The notes below the pieces were generated by a model, which was not told the origin of the DNA, made no database searches, and was given only the letters and a program-made list of their open reading frames with translations. Positions 1 to 11,966 of a stretch of 64,000 nt of DNA are shown piece after piece. The position numbers and the translations under genes are program-made. Positions within the stretch are counted from its first letter, which is position 1, and each line of letters starts with the position of its first letter. The stretch is from Pyrenophora tritici-repentis (taxonomy: Eukaryota; Ascomycota; Dothideomycetes; Pleosporales; Pleosporaceae), in contig NC_089391.1 of the NCBI RefSeq assembly GCF_003171515.1, positions 1,612,001 to 1,676,000 of the forward strand, written 5' to 3'.

Positions 1-306
1 GCATAAACTACAGCTGCAATGCTATACCTAAGTGCCTTGGTAGGTATTCACTCAGGAACGCCTTTGCACCAAGACATTATTCACTACATTTACAAAATAA
101 ACACTCACTTCATAATTGAGCCGATTTGGTGACTAAGTACTAGAGTACGTACTAATGTGTTATAGCAGCTCAGTGAATGAAGGCCGTCGTGAACGCCAGA
201 AATAGCTTAGCGTGTCTTGGCGCTACCCTGCAATTACTTACCGCAGTGCTCAACTTCTTCCATTCTTTACAACGACACAACTCAACTTTGGTCCTGTTGC
301 GAAGCT
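1..306. other. Intergenic left edge
   Basis: No gene is supported here. The stretch is non-repetitive and would contain the promoter of the kinase-like gene whose first ATG is at 307. Confidence 0.4.
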
Positions 307-1624
307 ATGGCTACGGAAACCGATACATGTCATCGCGCTAAGGCGGTAACAACAGATGACAGCGATCACAGCGCCGACCCGGAATCTACCAAACCCAACA
401 ATGCACACAACTCGACAACCTTATCAGCAGGTGTCGCATATCCGGAGCTAGACGGTACTGATCTAAGCCTTGCTCGAAAGCACCCCTATGTCGTCGGTCT
501 TACTGCAATCGCCACACGTCATGAGCCACATCAGCCATTTGGCCTTGCCTATGTCACCGACTGTCCGCCAGTTTCGGGGGATTGCGAGACTCTCGAAAAA
601 AAACTTTTGTCTCGCAAATTCCTCCATCAATGGAACGCTGAACCCTCAAGACACCAAATATTTGAAAATTACCGCAGTCATTCGCCCTAGCTGCAATCGA
701 GGCGCACAGGTTGTAGTGGTCAATGATGACATGGTCGCAAAGATATACGATCCACTCTTCTACGATAGTTGTGACGACAGTGTTTTCGGAGAAGATGTTG
801 TAACCAAAGCACATTGCGACTACTCCTACGAGGCTGCCGCTTATCAGGAGTTGCAAAAGTCGCCCGCGGCTCAGGAGCTTATACCCGCATTCTACGGCAC
901 CTGGACGATAGATATCGATACCTTGAAACGCGAAGGAGACCAGCTTTGCAAATATACGCGCCAAGTTCCAGTCCTCTTGATCGAATATGTGCGAGGGTTC
1001 ACGATGACAGACCTTGATCCCCGGATGCTGAACGAACAAATGCGGACTAGTGTTGTGAAGAAAGCCCTGGAAGCCGATAGTATCATATACGACGCAGGAG
1101 TCAATCATGGAGACATGCATCCCCGCAACATCGTCATTGTCGGATTTCGGAGCGATTTAGAAGATGGTGCGCCGAAGGAGGCTATCATCAAGGTGATCGA
1201 CTTCAACGTCGCCCATGTCCGTTTCCACCCCATGAATAAAGATCTAGAAATCGAACGCATAATCCAGAAAGAACGTGAGGGATGGTTCCCCAAACTCCCT
1301 TCTCCACTGTTGCGGTTCTATCATTCACTAGATGGTTTTGTATGGGAAGGCTGGTGCCCCAACGATGATCCGGACTCAGATCATGAAGGTTCGTCATTGT
1401 GGCTATGGAATCAGTTCAAGGACGACGACCGTTACATTCCCGTCATCTGGGATCGTACCAATCCTTGGAAGTCGCCTAGATACGTCGAGCTTGAGAACAC
1501 GTCCCACGACAACTCCAACCTCGGCACCAAGATCGATGGAAATGATGATGTTAAGGTCCATGGAGAAGATGGCATCGACATCGAGATGGGAGAAACAGAA
1601 GAGGGTGTATGGGACGATTGGTAG
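307..1624 (+). CDS. Protein-kinase-like fold protein with an apparent frameshift
   Basis: The main open part (frame of 488-1624) carries kinase-like signatures: VAKIYDP as the ATP-site lysine strand, HGDMHPRN as a catalytic-loop equivalent and IDFN in place of the DFG motif. These suit the small fungal phosphotransferase-like proteins whose substrates are unknown. No ATG explains the conserved N-terminus in that frame. The ATG at 307 opens a different frame that reads plausibly to about 620 (CETLEKKLLSRKF), after which the sensible protein continues in the +1 frame as NGTLNPQDTKYL. No intron fits cleanly between them. The cause is either an indel between about 595 and 632, where there is an 8-A run at 596-603, or a sequencing error. 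The C-terminus is acidic and ends EEGVWDDW. The kinase-like assignment is fair; the catalytic activity and the intactness of the gene are uncertain. Confidence 0.65.
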
Positions 1625-3076
1625 AGAAGATCACGTATGGCAGCTATTTGAGTAGTACCTACTCAGACGTTCCACGGAGTTCTTGGGTTTTTAAAATTAC
1701 AGGATGATATCCCATGGTCGGCGCAAAAGGTTGTTAAGCGGGATAGTTTGGGTTCACTACGAGATCAGATCCTACACTGTGTTAAACAGTGTTAATACAT
1801 GAACAATTCATTCAATGCTCTGCTGTGCTCTAAAAATGTCGTCATGGTTAGTTGTTTAAACTTCTTCGTGGCCTTTCATGCCTGTAGTGAATATCGTGGT
1901 AGTACGTGCGAATAAGCGTGGCAAGATTGCCGAAAACTTCTCAGGCTCAAGCAAAGAAGTATCAGCAAATGTAATGCATAATCAACATTAGTACTTAGGT
2001 TTGCGGAAGAACCTGTGTAGGAATGGTAAACGGTAAATCTAAGAACGAGCACGAGCAAAGCTTAGCAGTATGATAGCAATCAAGATCGTCACTAAGAACA
2101 GCAGTTGCGAACTTCACAACTCTTCGCATCCACACAGCTCGCGCAAGTACTTAATGAATTAGTTCATTCCCTACCCTAATCATAGCCTTTAGTGTCGCTT
2201 CTAAATCATGTACACCGACCATAGCCATACCCCAACTACAATAACCATAGCTGTGTATTGTGCGTAAACGATCCGGGAACCTACAGAAGATGTATCTCGG
2301 CAGTCCCTGGTGAAACAGCGCAGCGCCTTGAGCTTGCATGAGACTCTAAGAAGGTTGAAGATGCGCGGGCATGTTAGCTCTAGGTGGGCAACCTCGGAAG
2401 CATCGATTGAGGCTTCAAGCGCATCCAGTCGCCTTTCGTGGTCTGATGGCGCTAACAATTTGGTTTAATGGTGGATATGCGGTGCAGGCGAGTCGGTGTT
2501 GTAGAACTACGCGGTCTTAGTGATACTCGACTCGGGTGTATCGTTGTCGCATCATGATCGCGAGAAACTGGGCATGCGACTTTGCTCATGGCTGTTCTAT
2601 TAACTTAATCTCGGTGATAGGTAGGAAATACGGAACTTTTCCTATTGTGATGCAGATGCTAACTGTAAGCTACATGGTCATCGTATCACTGTGGCGACGT
2701 AGTTGCCTGTAGTCACTGCTGACACAGCAGCGACGCGCCGTCTACCAAAATCCAGTACTCGTTCTGTAGGATATATCGTAATACGGTAGACTTCAGAGGA
2801 CATCAAGAAAGCGATCGCTATCAGAGTGAGGGCTCCAAGAGCGTCCTACCACAGTTTGTGAAGTAGAGCTGAGATGATGGAAAGGACACAGAGAAGAACA
2901 AGAGAAAAGTAACGCACATACGCAAATGATCAAGTGTTGTTCATATTTGGATAGTCAGATTAATTATAGAAGATCACTACATATAACCGGTAGTACGCGG
3001 GTGTCCTATCCACCAAACCGCACCTCCATCCTCCAAAGTGACGAGCCAAAGTGAAGCCTTCACAAGGCTTGCGAGT
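1625..3076. other. Intergenic, no supported gene
   Basis: About 1.45 kb between the convergent kinase-like and secreted-protein genes. Only short open frames without ATG support or recognisable motifs occur, and I see no repeat structure. Confidence 0.4.
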
Positions 3077-3707
3077 TTAGTTCGTCTTAGGGGTAACTGC
3101 AACCTTGAACTCCGTACCAGCCAACGTGCTGTCGCCACCAACCTTGACGCTCCCAATGCTAGCAGCGACACCGTTGAAGCAGCCATCTGGAGTCGATTTT
3201 TGGAGCATATGAGCGAAGTAGCCATAGCAGTCTCCTACTGTCCAGAAAACCCCAGGTGAGTTTGCTGGTTGCGCAGCAGGGGTCACTTCGACTATGATAT
3301 GAATTAGTGACTGAGCACCAAGCCGTGCTTCGATAAATGGACTTACATTGGACATCCCAGTCCCCGATAGACGTAGCACTTGAATCTACCACATTGGCTT
3401 GTTGCGTACTGTTCTTAGGGCCATCCAGCTTGTAGTCTATCGTCGCCGTGCAGAAAGTGCCCTCAGGCAGACGATCCTGGTAGGCGCAGGCGGGCATCAT
3501 AGCAGCGCAAGCGTTGTTCACGGCGGCCTCAAGCTGAGAGCCCTGCGCGAAACTGATGAACTTGTCGCAAGTAGTATCGCAAGTAGTCTTGGAGTTTGCT
3601 GCAGGTGTCCATGTATCGCTCGCGCCAGTTTGGGTTGTCTGTCGTGGTGTGATGGGTGTTGCCAGGGTAGTTGCTGCGAGAGCACTGAGGAAAAGGCTGA
3701 TATACAT
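3077..3707 (-). CDS. Small secreted cysteine-containing protein
   Basis: Two exons, 3707-3347 and 3291-3077, are joined across a 55-bp intron (3346-3292) with GTAAGT donor, CTAAT branch-like site and ATAG acceptor. The product is 191 residues. It begins with a classic secretion signal (MYISLFLSALAATTLA) followed by TPRQ, a possible processing site. The mature part holds seven cysteines, two of them in a TTCDTTCD repeat, and one NST glycosylation site. The C-terminal half is predicted from GVFWTVGDCYGYFAH. I recognise no enzyme family. The profile of small, secreted, Cys-containing and of unknown fold is that of an extracellular or host-interaction protein, but nothing in the sequence proves a virulence role. 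Confidence 0.8.
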
Positions 3708-5681
3708 GTTGGCGGACTGAACGTAATCGATTTGTTGAGTTATCGATATACTGAAGAGATATTATGCTTGACGGGTGTCTTCGATACGCGGGGCGTGTTT
3801 GTAAAGCCACTTGCAGTAACGACAAGTAGTCAAGTGGTGGGGTTTTATTCACGTAAAAGGGAGAACAGTGAATATGGTAGTAAGGGTGCACTAGCCAGTC
3901 CGCGACGTGAGTGAAATTACAAGCGACTGGTGGTCGAAAAAAGAAGCTTCTGAGGGGCGTGAGCACGTTTTCTATGATGCCGCGCGGTAGATCGTACTAT
4001 GAAATTGCAATAGGGCCGGGAACGCAGCACAGACTTCTCAAGGTCCAGGAGCATACAGGGTATGTGAACACTACGAGCGGATCCACACCTCGTATGATTG
4101 ATGAATTGTTACAGGTTTCTTTGTGATAGATAACCAGTCACTAAGATTTGCCTTTTTCGTACATGTGCCAGGGAAGTGCTTTGACGTCCGCGCGGGAAAA
4201 ACCAAAAATGAGGAACGTGCTAGGGCAGGTGTATCGTAAGACTACAAATTTCTCTCCTGCATGACTGTGAGTCCTTGAATCATTTGCTAAAGATAATGCG
4301 AACTACATGAATCTGGATGTGAATAGGGGTGGCTGGCTTGTGGGGTAATTGTTCTAGCATCCTACGATCGACAGATCTGCCGTCCGTGCCTGGTGTTGAT
4401 ATGCCATGCAACTTAGGGAATTTCCTTATATAGCTTCGGTGTATAGATTCCGATAAATCTTATGTTGACTTTAGACTAAATCAGCGATTGCGCTCAATGC
4501 CACCCCTACCTCTACCTACATAGGCAGCCATCGCAACTGTTGTGTTCGTAGGAGATGCAGTCGATGTGACCTGATAATCTCCCCCACGGAAGGGGCCGGA
4601 TCATCGGCAAAATTTGGGGGTGCTTCAACTCCAAAGACAGTCATGAAACAAAGAGGTGCTCGCTGACGTGAGATGGAGAGGGCGAATGACGATGATGCCG
4701 TCTGCCAAGACACTAGTTCACCCTTCATTAAGCTACCACACGTCATCAACACAATACCTGTGAGAACGTTCGGAGGCACTCTGAACGAAGCCGCCTGTTT
4801 ATTGGTATTGTGCCAACATCATAACTCTACCGGCCTGTTCCCTGAAAGCTGCCATAAAATGGACCCTCATACCGACGGCGCCGTGAAGAACGACCTCCAG
4901 CAATTCTGTCAACAATACTGGAGTATCGCGAAGATTCTCTACCCTCTATGTATTGCCGCGGTGCCCATCCGTAGCATAGCAGACCGAGAACCTATTGCTC
5001 ACCTGATTTGTAAAACTGTTCTTTCAAGCTTAGTCTCATCGGATTTTATCGCACATTCTGAGATTTTGATGTGAGAGGCCTTCTGACTGTAGCGACGATT
5101 GGGGCTATGAACACAACCGCTTTTCCGTCACGAATTAGCTTTAGAATTCATATGGGAGTACGCACGAACTTTTGTACTAATCTGCAACTCTGCCCTGGTA
5201 GTGTGACAATCCTTGCGCAAATCACCGTAATGGCTGATGGCATGCATATTCATAGGTATTACTTCCTGTCGGCTTCTCCGCAATCCTAACCGAGCTGACC
5301 CGTAAAACACGCACACATCCAACCATAAAGTCAGCAACACCAAACACGGAACGTGCAACTTCTAAGACGAGCCAAGTGTCCTCGTTCGTAAGCAGCATAT
5401 TGCTTACATTAATGCACGACTTGTTCTTGCTGATTAGACGCATCTCAGCTACACCCTCACCAGGCTGCCATCTTGGCAGACCACACTACAGTAACAATGT
5501 CCAGGTGGTTTGTTGAGTGCTCCTTATCTACTGTATTCTTCTCCACTTCTTTACGTCTGAACTGAGGCTGTAAGCGCTAATCGCTCCAGACACTGCGTTG
5601 GGTGGCCTTATTTCGGCTTGGTGAGTTAAAGATGCGTTGACTATGGCCCTATGATGAATTTTTTCTGTACGGCCATCCAAC
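3708..5681. other. Long intergenic stretch
   Basis: Nearly 2 kb without a gene I can support. One ATG-initiated frame of 133 codons (4673-5074) exists but has no recognisable motif or intron signals. The stretch holds the divergent promoters of the secreted protein (3707) and the HHE protein (5682). Confidence 0.35.
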
Positions 5682-6524
5682 ATGAGCTCCGATAGATCCA
5701 CCACTACCAAATGGGCAGACACTCCCTTCGCGCTTCTCAAGATTCCTGGTCAACCAGGTGCTCAAACATGCGAGAATCCTGGCCTCCTTCACATAGTCGC
5801 GGAAATGGCAAACGCCCACAATGTCCTCATTCGTGGTCTCAACGCCTTCTACAACCAAGCGCCCTTCGTTGGCATTCCTAGTGATGTTTCCGATCTCATG
5901 CTATACATCGCGGCGTGGGCGGACAGCGTGCATCACCACCATCATCTCGAGGAAACACTCTTCTTCCCGGACGTGGAGGCTGCAGCGAAGGAAGCAAGCC
6001 TAACATTCGACGCGCAGGTCAATGTGGAACAACATCATGACTTTGAACCCAAGATGGCGGACATGGTAGAGTGGGTCAAGAGCGTTTCTGACGGCAAGGC
6101 GACATATGGCAGCGAGCAGCTGAAGAGGATGGTAGATAGCTTTGCGCCGATCCTAGTGCAGCATTTACACGATGAGATCGGTACTCTGATGGTCTTGGAG
6201 AAATGCGATGGAGAAAAGCTGAGGAAGGCTATGAATAAAGTCGGCGAGACGAGCGCCAAGACCATTGATCCGGTTCGTGCACCTCTATTCGTATATTTTG
6301 AAGTAAACCGTACTTACTTCCCCTAGTATCTTGTTGCTCCGTTAATACTGGGATGTGGCGATAGAGGATATCCTGGTAACCGCGACTTCCCGCCTGTACC
6401 CTTCTTCCTCCCGTGGTTGAACGCATGTTGGTTTGAGAGGAGGCACAGAGGGTCCTGGCGATTCAACCCAAGTGACCATTGGGGTTATCCAAGGCCGCTG
6501 CACTTTCATTCGCATGATCGTTGA
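5682..6524 (+). CDS. Hemerythrin-like (HHE cation-binding) domain protein
   Basis: Two exons, 5682-6272 and 6327-6524, flank a 54-bp intron (GTTCGT donor, CCCTAG acceptor) and give 262 residues. Residues 40-180 form an HHE-type four-helix region with metal-ligand-like histidines: the HHHHHLEETLFFP helix start, EQHHDFEP and a later QHLHDEIGTL segment. Such domains bind a di-iron centre in hemerythrin relatives; in fungi their physiological role is mostly unknown. The spliced C-terminus (residues 198-262) is rich in Pro, Trp and aromatic residues and contains NRDFPPVPFFLPWLNACW, which is common in the fungal members of this group. Without splicing the frame would run into a stop inside the intron. 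No signal peptide is visible, so a cytosolic location is likely. Confidence 0.85.
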
Positions 6525-7379
6525 ATACCAATGTAGTTAGGAGGAGAATGACCTCATTGTGTGCGTTTGCCTGTTGGAGCAACCGCGCTAGCGCTTTGCC
6601 TCCGCGAGCGCACTGGACTCTCTTTCACTTGCACTTGCACTTTTCCGCCTTATTTCCTTGCCTCAGATTGCCGCTACGGCTGTATATTGTGAAATTAATA
6701 CATGCATGACTATATATTGTTTCAGCATAGAGAATATACTAAACAAACACCTCGAAGACGCATGGTACAGTGGGAGTTGGCAATACAGTGGGAGTTGGCA
6801 ATACAGTGGGCTAGTCGGATTTATCCTCTTCCACCTTCCTGAGAGACCTCGCAAGTTCGATTCTCTGTTAAGAAGCGACGCGACAGTTAGTGCGGGCGAC
6901 TTAACAGAATTACGAGTCGGGCGACGAACATATCTAGGTACGTTCCAGCGGGGGTTCGATGATGGGTAGTGGAAGCTGATGAGTGGTGTTCTTTTTTTTG
7001 TCAAATTGTTTCTTTTTTGCTTTTATTATTAGGGAGGTGCTATGCTCTAGGTAATAGATGTGAAATAAAAGATTTAAGCCTGTAAAGGAAGAGGCGTATA
7101 TATATTTCTATACAAAGAAGAGCTACTAGAAGCTTCACATAGAGAACTAAAATTAGAGGGATGTACATAAAATAGCTAGATTCAAGAATCGTATAGGCAA
7201 GGCCTGTATGAGTTTGGGATATATTAGATTTTGAAAAGCACGAACTAGATTGCACTCTATTCATCTTCAGCTGGCATTCATAGTGTGAAATCAGACTCTA
7301 TGAAGCATCCTAGCCCTTCAGGCTTGTTATGACCCGAGCACCTTCCCAGGCTTGTACCTAATGTTACCCTCCTAGTCAC
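6525..7379. other. AT-rich intergenic tract
   Basis: It holds a short 18-bp tandem repeat (6766-6810) and then a markedly AT-rich tract from about 6990 to 7270 with no coding signal. It could be a decayed mobile sequence, but no terminal repeats or coding remnant were found. Confidence 0.35.
6766..6810. repeat. 18-bp tandem repeat, 2.5 copies
   Basis: The unit TACAGTGGGAGTTGGCAA occurs twice without change, followed by a half copy TACAGTGGG. It lies in non-coding DNA. Confidence 0.85.
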
Positions 7380-8616
7380 TCATTCGCTCAAGGTCTGCTC
7401 GCCCAGCATATCACAGACGTCATCAAACTGCTGTTCCACGGCCTGCATACCAGACACCATGATGGCATGCCAAGTATCCGTGTCAATCCATGGCCTGTAC
7501 CCACCTCTGGCCTTAACCTGCATCTTTTGTATCTGTTTGGGGTGAATCAAGTCCTCGGGTACGGCAGCGAGAAGTGATTGCAGCATGTCGGACGACCATG
7601 GAATGTTGCGACGCGGATCCAGTCCGTGTCCAATCGTCATCTTTCCAAGCTTATCTGCCAGGATTTGCTCCCTCAATTCCTTGGAACTGCGTTGAGTGCG
7701 GTCGTTGTCGTCCTTGAGAGACATAGAGTCTACGTACTCAAGAACGATGGAGGGGCCATACATCTTGACCTCATCGTCAGAGATGATGCCACGACGGCAC
7801 AGACCAGGGATACACTTGGGTGGTAAGATTGTCATCTTAGTCTCCAACTCTGGAGGAAACGGCTGTTTTGCCACTTTTTTCACGAGCTTTTTCGCCCTCT
7901 TCTCCTCGCTCGGTGAAAACTGTAGGAAATCAAACGAGTCCTCCTCTTTCCAGAGCTCCAAGAACCTCTCTTGTGCACGGAAGTCTCTATCCTTCAAGCT
8001 AACTCTGTCGTCGCAGGCGCTAAGCCACGCCCGCACAAAGGCGAGGATGAACTGTTGAGTTTCGGGAGTACAAACATCGGGAGGAAAGTCGTTGGCCATG
8101 ACCCAAGCCATAGCTATGAGGTTATACCGAGTGACCGTATGGTGACGCGAGAAGCTGTGCTCTGGATCCAGGCCGTAAAACCAGATGCCGCGGGCGATGT
8201 TCATATCTTGATCGGTTTGTTTTGCAACAAATCCTTGTCGGGCCATCTATATATAGCAATGCGCTGTTAGTGGGAGCTTATACCAAGAATGGAGTGATGT
8301 TGTGTACCTCGCCGAAATTCTTACAGTACCACGCCAGCTGCAAGTCTTCAGGGACAGACGAGGTTTCGGTTTGGCGCTGTTTGTAGAGAACGTAGTTGAT
8401 ATCGGGTTTGTGGACGATGGAATCAGGGACGATGGCAAATACCGTGTCTAGATTCTTGGTGGCTTTGTCGATACGCATGGCGATTTCTTCTTCTGGCGAA
8501 TTTTCATCGTGCACGACCTCTGGCAAGTCGCCATATCCAATGGGCTCGCACACCGTGTCAGGCTCTATGTGCCACGTAGGCGCGATCTTGTGCAGTAGTC
8601 GTAGGTCAGAAAACAC
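7380..8616 (-). CDS. Conserved-looking protein of unknown function, 5' end unclear
   Basis: Two exons are well supported: the upstream one ends at 8308, a 61-bp intron runs 8307-8247 (GTACAC donor, CCACTAAC branch-like site, TATATAG acceptor), and the last exon is 8246-7380, joined in phase 0. Together they give about 391 residues from 8616. The first in-frame codon at 8616 is GTG, an in-frame TGA lies further upstream, and the first in-frame ATG is at 8478. Either translation begins at 8478, giving 345 residues, or a short 5' exon was missed. The protein is hydrophilic with a basic Lys-rich patch (EEKRAKKLVKKVAKQ). I recognise no domain, signal peptide or membrane segment. Confidence 0.65.
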
Positions 8617-9559
8617 GAGTGCGATAAACGTAGCTGAAGGCTCTGAACTGGAGAGAGGGGTGGAGGTAAGCTGTTGCCTGAAAGTTTTTTCTCTTCCCTT
8701 TCACTTCCGTATGTTAGCTCGGCCGCCGCGAGCAAACGGAGGCAACAGCGAATGAGATGACAGGATTATAAATACGGTGACATCACCCCCAATCGTTCCT
8801 AGATGTTTTCCGTTACCGAGATTATGGATTTGGACATGACAATATAATGACTTGTGGTCACTGGTCAGCTGTTCGACAGCCTGACATGAGCGAATAAGAC
8901 CTCGCTTTATGTATGTGGATTTATATATGATATCCCTTCTCTTGGAGAAATGAAGTAATAAGAGAGGAAGAATGGAGCATCTGAAATACACGGAAAATGT
9001 AGAGACTGATAGCTTGAACAAAGCACACGTGCGACCGACATTACTAGACTAGTTTGGGGCTGACAAGGAAGAAGGATGAGAAAACGAAACTATAGATGTG
9101 GAAGGAAATGAAAAATGGGTGTATTTACTGAGCAATCTCTACATATGTATGGAGCGATGCTAGACAATAAAAAACATGTGACTGAGTCAAATGCGGGGTG
9201 GATGGAACGCGCAGCGGTCACACAACAGCAGCAACAAGCTCGTGACTAGGTATCTTGGCTTGATGATACTGTTTTGAGTGAGCACTGAGAATATCGAGAT
9301 GGAGAGAAGAAGTGTAAAGGCAGCCTCAGCTGGGCAGGAGTGGTTGACGATCGGTATCGGCACGTGATGCGGTGAGGGCACCCCTGCCAATCGCAACGAA
9401 TACCGAAGCGCGTCGTGAACTTTCGCGATTCAGAAGGAGCTCCGCATTGGGAGGGCAGCCACGACAACAGCTTGTCACGCAGCGAAAACAAGCACCGGCG
9501 GCCGACGCAACCTTTGCCATCACAAACTTTCGAGCGTATCGCTACCCTAGCCCCCCGCC
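8617..9559. other. Divergent intergenic region
   Basis: It separates the unknown minus-strand gene from ARP1. It probably holds both promoters and perhaps a missed 5' exon of the minus-strand gene. No other gene is supported. Confidence 0.4.
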
Positions 9560-10875
9560 ATGGGCTCCAGATTACACAATGCGCCCATTGTGATAGACAA
9601 CGGCAGCGGCACCATTCGGGCTGGTTTCGCAGGCGAAGATGTGCCTAAATGCTTTTTCCCGTCATATGTAGGACGGCCAAAGCATGTGCGGACGATGGCG
9701 GGTGCATTGGAGGGGGATGTATTCATAGGCCCACAGGCGCAGCAATATAGGGGGCTCTTCAAGATCAACTACCCGCTGGAGCATGGCATAGTCACAGACT
9801 GGGACGACATGGAGCGGATATGGCAGTACGTCTACACAGAGGGCCTGCGGACTGTCAGCGAAGATGTGAGTGCGGCCACGGCAGAAGCAGCAGTTTGCTG
9901 TTGTAGAGGGGCATGTCACTGACTATGACTGTTGCTAGCACCCGGTACTCCTCACCGAACCTCCCCTAAACCCTCGAGAGAACCGCGATACGGCTGCGCA
10001 GATCCTATTCGAGACGTTTAATGTGCCGGCCTTGTACACATCCGTCCAAGCCGTGCTCTCACTATACGCCTCGGGCAAGACCACAGGACTCGTTCTAGAT
10101 TCTGGAGATGGCGTGTCGCACGCCGTACCCGTCTTCCAGGGCTTCGCCATACCCAACAGCATCAGGAGGATAGACGTGGCAGGCAGGGATGTCACGGAAC
10201 ATTTTCAACAGCTACTGCGCAAGAGCGGGCGCATTTTTCACACCAGCGCTGAGAAGGAGACGGTCAAGACGATCAAGCAGGAGACGGGCTACGTGGCACT
10301 CGACCCGGCCAAGGAGGAGAAGGACTGGTCAGGTTCCTCCCGCTCAGAGGGCAAGAGCATCGAGTACATACTTCCCGACGGACAGAGGCTGAAGGTGAGT
10401 CGTAGACAGCGCATTGTGTGTCTGATATGAGCTGACTGGATTTAGATTGGCGCAGAGCGGTTCCGAGCACCGGAGATTCTGTTCAACCCCGAGATCATCG
10501 GTCTGGAGTACCCTGGTGTGCACCAAATCGTTGTGGAGGCGATACACAGGACCGACATGGACCTGCGGAAAGCTCTCTATGGCAACATTGTGCTCTCTGG
10601 GGGTTCCACACTGACAAAGGGATTCGGAAACCGGCTGCTCCACGAGGTGCAAAGACTGGCGGTGAAGGACATGAGGATCAAGATCTTAGCACCTCCTGAG
10701 CGCATCTACACCACATGGACTGGCGGCAGCATTCTTGCGGGCCTGAGCACATTCAAAAAGGTGAGTGTCCAATTCGCGGCCGAATACGTGATGAACTGAC
10801 ACGTGCATACAGATGTGGGTAGAAAAAGACGAGTGGCAGGAGAACCCAGACATCATCCACACCAAATTCGCATAG
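9560..10875 (+). CDS. ARP1: Actin-related protein 1 (centractin), dynactin filament subunit
   Basis: Four exons, 9560-9865, 9939-10394, 10446-10760 and 10813-10875, all with GTGAGT donors, give 379 residues, the normal length for Arp1. The actin fold is evident throughout: the [18 protein letters not shown] phosphate-1 loop near residue 10, [10 protein letters not shown], the [15 protein letters not shown] phosphate-2 loop in exon 2, [10 protein letters not shown] in exon 3, and WTGGSILA near the C-terminus. The identity as Arp1 rather than actin rests on features such as [16 protein letters not shown] and the ending of the tiny last exon. Arp1 polymerises into the short filament of dynactin, which works with dynein in nuclear positioning and organelle transport in hyphae. 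Confidence 0.95.
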
Positions 10876-11910
10876 CACCAACACGTTGCCCCTGTGCCAG
10901 CAGCACGTTCTCCGCACCCGGTGCTCCCGCCTCCGCACCTTTGTTCGAGAAGAGGCTGCATGGGCGCGTCAGTAGCGCAGTTGCCGTTAGTCATGGAAAT
11001 GGAGATGGAGTGCGGCGCTCACCCCAAGCAGTATAGGAGAAACCTGGGGCATGCGCGCTTGGTTGGGTCATGGTGGATCCACGTGCCAGCCGGTAACCGT
11101 AGCTCCTGGACGGGAGAGCTATGCTAGTACCGTCATGTTCCCCGCATTCGAGTGCGTTTCTGTTACTTAAGCGCGAGCATGGTTTGAAAGTAGGGGTTAT
11201 GTACGTAAGTAAGGTGTACGGGGACGCTGGCGAGGAGAGGTTGTGCATGCACGGCGTTTGAGCACTTTGGAATACCCCCTTATGATTATGAATCATAGAG
11301 AATAGTAAACAACCAAATTCATATGCGACTGCGGGTGTGTTGTTGAAGTGCCAAACGTGGGCTGAAGGAAGGGGGAAGGGGGAAGGGGCATCAGAGGCGA
11401 CAAGAGGGAGGCGGGTCTGCCAAGGATCGTGAAGTCTCGTCAGTTATGGTGTGACTGGAGTCACATAATTTTTGGTTCATTTCGCGCAATATGCAACGTC
11501 AACCCACGGAATGTGCAAGGCCAATTACACAATCCATGGCGGCATAGTGCGGGCGAATGGCACATTCCCGAGGTTCGATCATCACGTAAGCGCTGCAGGT
11601 ACCTCTTGATCACAGGGCTTCCTTGGTAAAGACACGTAGTCACCGCAAGCACAGAGCCTCTGGCCTGGACTTCACGATGGTCGACGTCATGTGCACCGGC
11701 CTGTCCGCGGAGGGCTTTTTTTTTTCTGCTTGACGTGTCAGAAGTAACCGGTCAGCAGAGCAGATGACGCACAGGAGGAGAGGACGAGAAGGAAGACGAG
11801 CAAGAGAGGAAAAAAAATCGATTCCAGATTCTTTGTTCGAGGTATCCAGTACTATGTAGATCATTGCATGCAAAGGGTATGCAGACTGCAACAACGACAT
11901 CATGGTCAAA

Positions 11911-11966
11911 TCAGAAATCAGAAATCAGAAATCAGAAATCAGAAATCAGAAATCAGAAATCAGAAA
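11911..11966. repeat. 7-bp tandem repeat, 8 perfect copies
   Basis: The unit TCAGAAA is repeated eight times without a mismatch over 56 bases, in the long region upstream of the DUF3602 gene. Such perfect short arrays usually vary in copy number between strains. Confidence 0.95.

Noticed and set aside
4673..5074. 133-codon ATG frame
   Set aside because: It has no recognisable motif, no intron signals and a composition like the surrounding non-coding DNA; chance is likely.
6850..6880. AAGTTCGATTC resembling a tRNA T-loop
   Set aside because: The flanking bases do not form a stem and no anticodon arm is present.
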